From: Verrucomicrobiota bacterium
GTDB taxonomy: Bacteria > Verrucomicrobiota > Verrucomicrobiia > Chthoniobacterales > JAFAMB01
Assembly: GCA_019241095.1 (NCBI GenBank)
Contig: JAFAXJ010000639.1
Coordinates: 1-6,119, forward strand
Reading direction: 5' to 3'
DNA: 6,119 nucleotides
Both the position numbers and the translations under genes were made by a program. The notes beneath the pieces are model-generated. The model saw nothing but the letters and a program-made list of their open reading frames with translations, searched no databases and was not told the origin of the DNA. This document shows, one piece after another, positions 5,478 through 6,119 of the stretch. Position 1 is the first letter of the stretch; every line of letters starts with the position of its first letter.

Positions 5478-6119
5478 CGATCGACGGATCCAGCCTAGGT
5501 AGCCCGCCGATCAAAATCACGGTCAAATTCTTCGGACCGTGCGCGCCGAGAACCAGAATGCGCTCTATGTCTCCTGTCCGGCTAGGGCCGGTTATCAATG
5601 TAGAAAAACTTGGATAATTGGTCCCGTACTTTTCGTAGAAGAGTTCAAAAGCAGCGGGCAAATCGGCAACGAGTTGATGAATTTCGGCGACTACCACGTG
5701 GTGCGGCGGCAAAACAGATAATACTCGTCCTCCAGCACTTCGAGCTGTGAGAAGAATAGAACCGGTTTGGGAAATGAGCGCATCACAAGCGGTAACTCCT
5801 ACCGAACACCTCTCCAGTTCGTTGATCTTTGCCCCTTCCTCTATAAACAATGTCTCAATGCCCTGCGATCCCACAAGGTCTTCGACAACCGGTTGGTGGT
5901 GGGTGGCAACCCTTTCCCATCCGGAAGTTTTCCGCAAATCGGCGAACACTCGTTTCGCGTCTTCAGAATTTTCGACTAACCGGAGGTCTGTTCGCAACTG
6001 AACGCAATTTTTCTGAAATAGAGCTAGTCGCCCTTGATCATCATCCGGCACAGCTGGAAGCCACGCGTGCGGCTGCTGACCGTTAACGGTCTCTTCGCTT
6101 CCCTGATAAACCGGTATCC
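5467..6119 (-). CDS. lutC: LutC/YkgG-family LUD-domain protein, lactate utilisation (5' end beyond the window)
   Basis: LutC is a subunit of the LutABC iron-sulfur complex that oxidises L-lactate to pyruvate. The visible 216 residues hold a complete C-terminal LUD domain. Landmarks are VGVTACDALISQTGSILL, the segment LPPHHVVVAEIHQLV, then ITGPSRTGDIERILVLGAHGP, and the terminal strand KNLTVILIG. A GTG at 6051 could start a 194-residue product. However, the frame stays open to the right edge with plausible coding sequence (PHAWLPAVPDDDQG across the GTG), and LutC proteins carry an N-terminal segment before the LUD core, so the true start probably lies outside. Since lutC is commonly last in lutABC, lutB may lie further right, which cannot be seen here. 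It is convergent with pdxY, 40 bases apart. Confidence 0.88.
   Translation of the reverse strand, partial: IPVYQGSEETVNGQQPHAWLPAVPDDDQGRLALFQKNCVQLRTDLRLVENSEDAKRVFADLRKTSGWERVATHHQPVVEDLVGSQGIETLFIEEGAKINELERCSVGVTACDALISQTGSILLTARSAGGRVLSVLPPHHVVVAEIHQLVADLPAAFELFYEKYGTNYPSFSTLITGPSRTGDIERILVLGAHGPKNLTVILIGGLPRLDPSIGSP

Overview
The window reads as bacterial chromosomal DNA of moderate GC content. It carries five well-supported protein genes, one clear gene remnant, and one gene-poor stretch of about 1.4 kb. No rRNA, tRNA, CRISPR array, transposase or phage gene is visible. The mix of genes (a Tat-type hydrolase leader, an AKR13-like reductase, a ribitol-dehydrogenase-like SDR, PdxY and LutC) would suit an Acidobacteriota or proteobacterial heterotroph. 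No taxonomic marker is present, so that is only a guess.

Layout: (1) 144-995 (+) is an alpha/beta hydrolase with an Asp nucleophile elbow. (2) 996-2382 is gene-poor. Its only recognisable content is a minus-strand remnant (1186-1587) of a Tat-exported alpha/beta hydrolase: leader and first core strand are present, the catalytic domain is gone. (3) 2383-3372 (+) is an aldo/keto reductase, convergent with (4) 3383-4111 (-), a short-chain dehydrogenase closest to ribitol 2-dehydrogenases. (5) 4112-4562 is a divergent spacer built around a large imperfect inverted duplication. (6) 4563-5426 (+) is pyridoxal kinase pdxY, convergent with (7) 5467 to the right edge (-), a 5'-truncated lutC (LUD-domain lactate-utilisation protein).

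The five intact or partial genes do not form an obvious operon: from 2383 onward, strands alternate gene by gene. Two links can be argued. The SDR and pdxY are divergently transcribed and each carries the same upstream module (80-89 nt), in the same orientation and at nearly the same distance from its start codon, which suggests co-regulation. The AKR might act on B6 vitamers alongside pdxY, but this rests only on family precedent. The lutC fragment implies that lutB and lutA may lie beyond the right edge.

The most interesting signal is the inverted duplicated leader in 4206-4462. It has a hairpin at an equal position in both copies with one compensatory base-pair change. A perfect 14-bp palindrome lies just upstream of the pdxY start.
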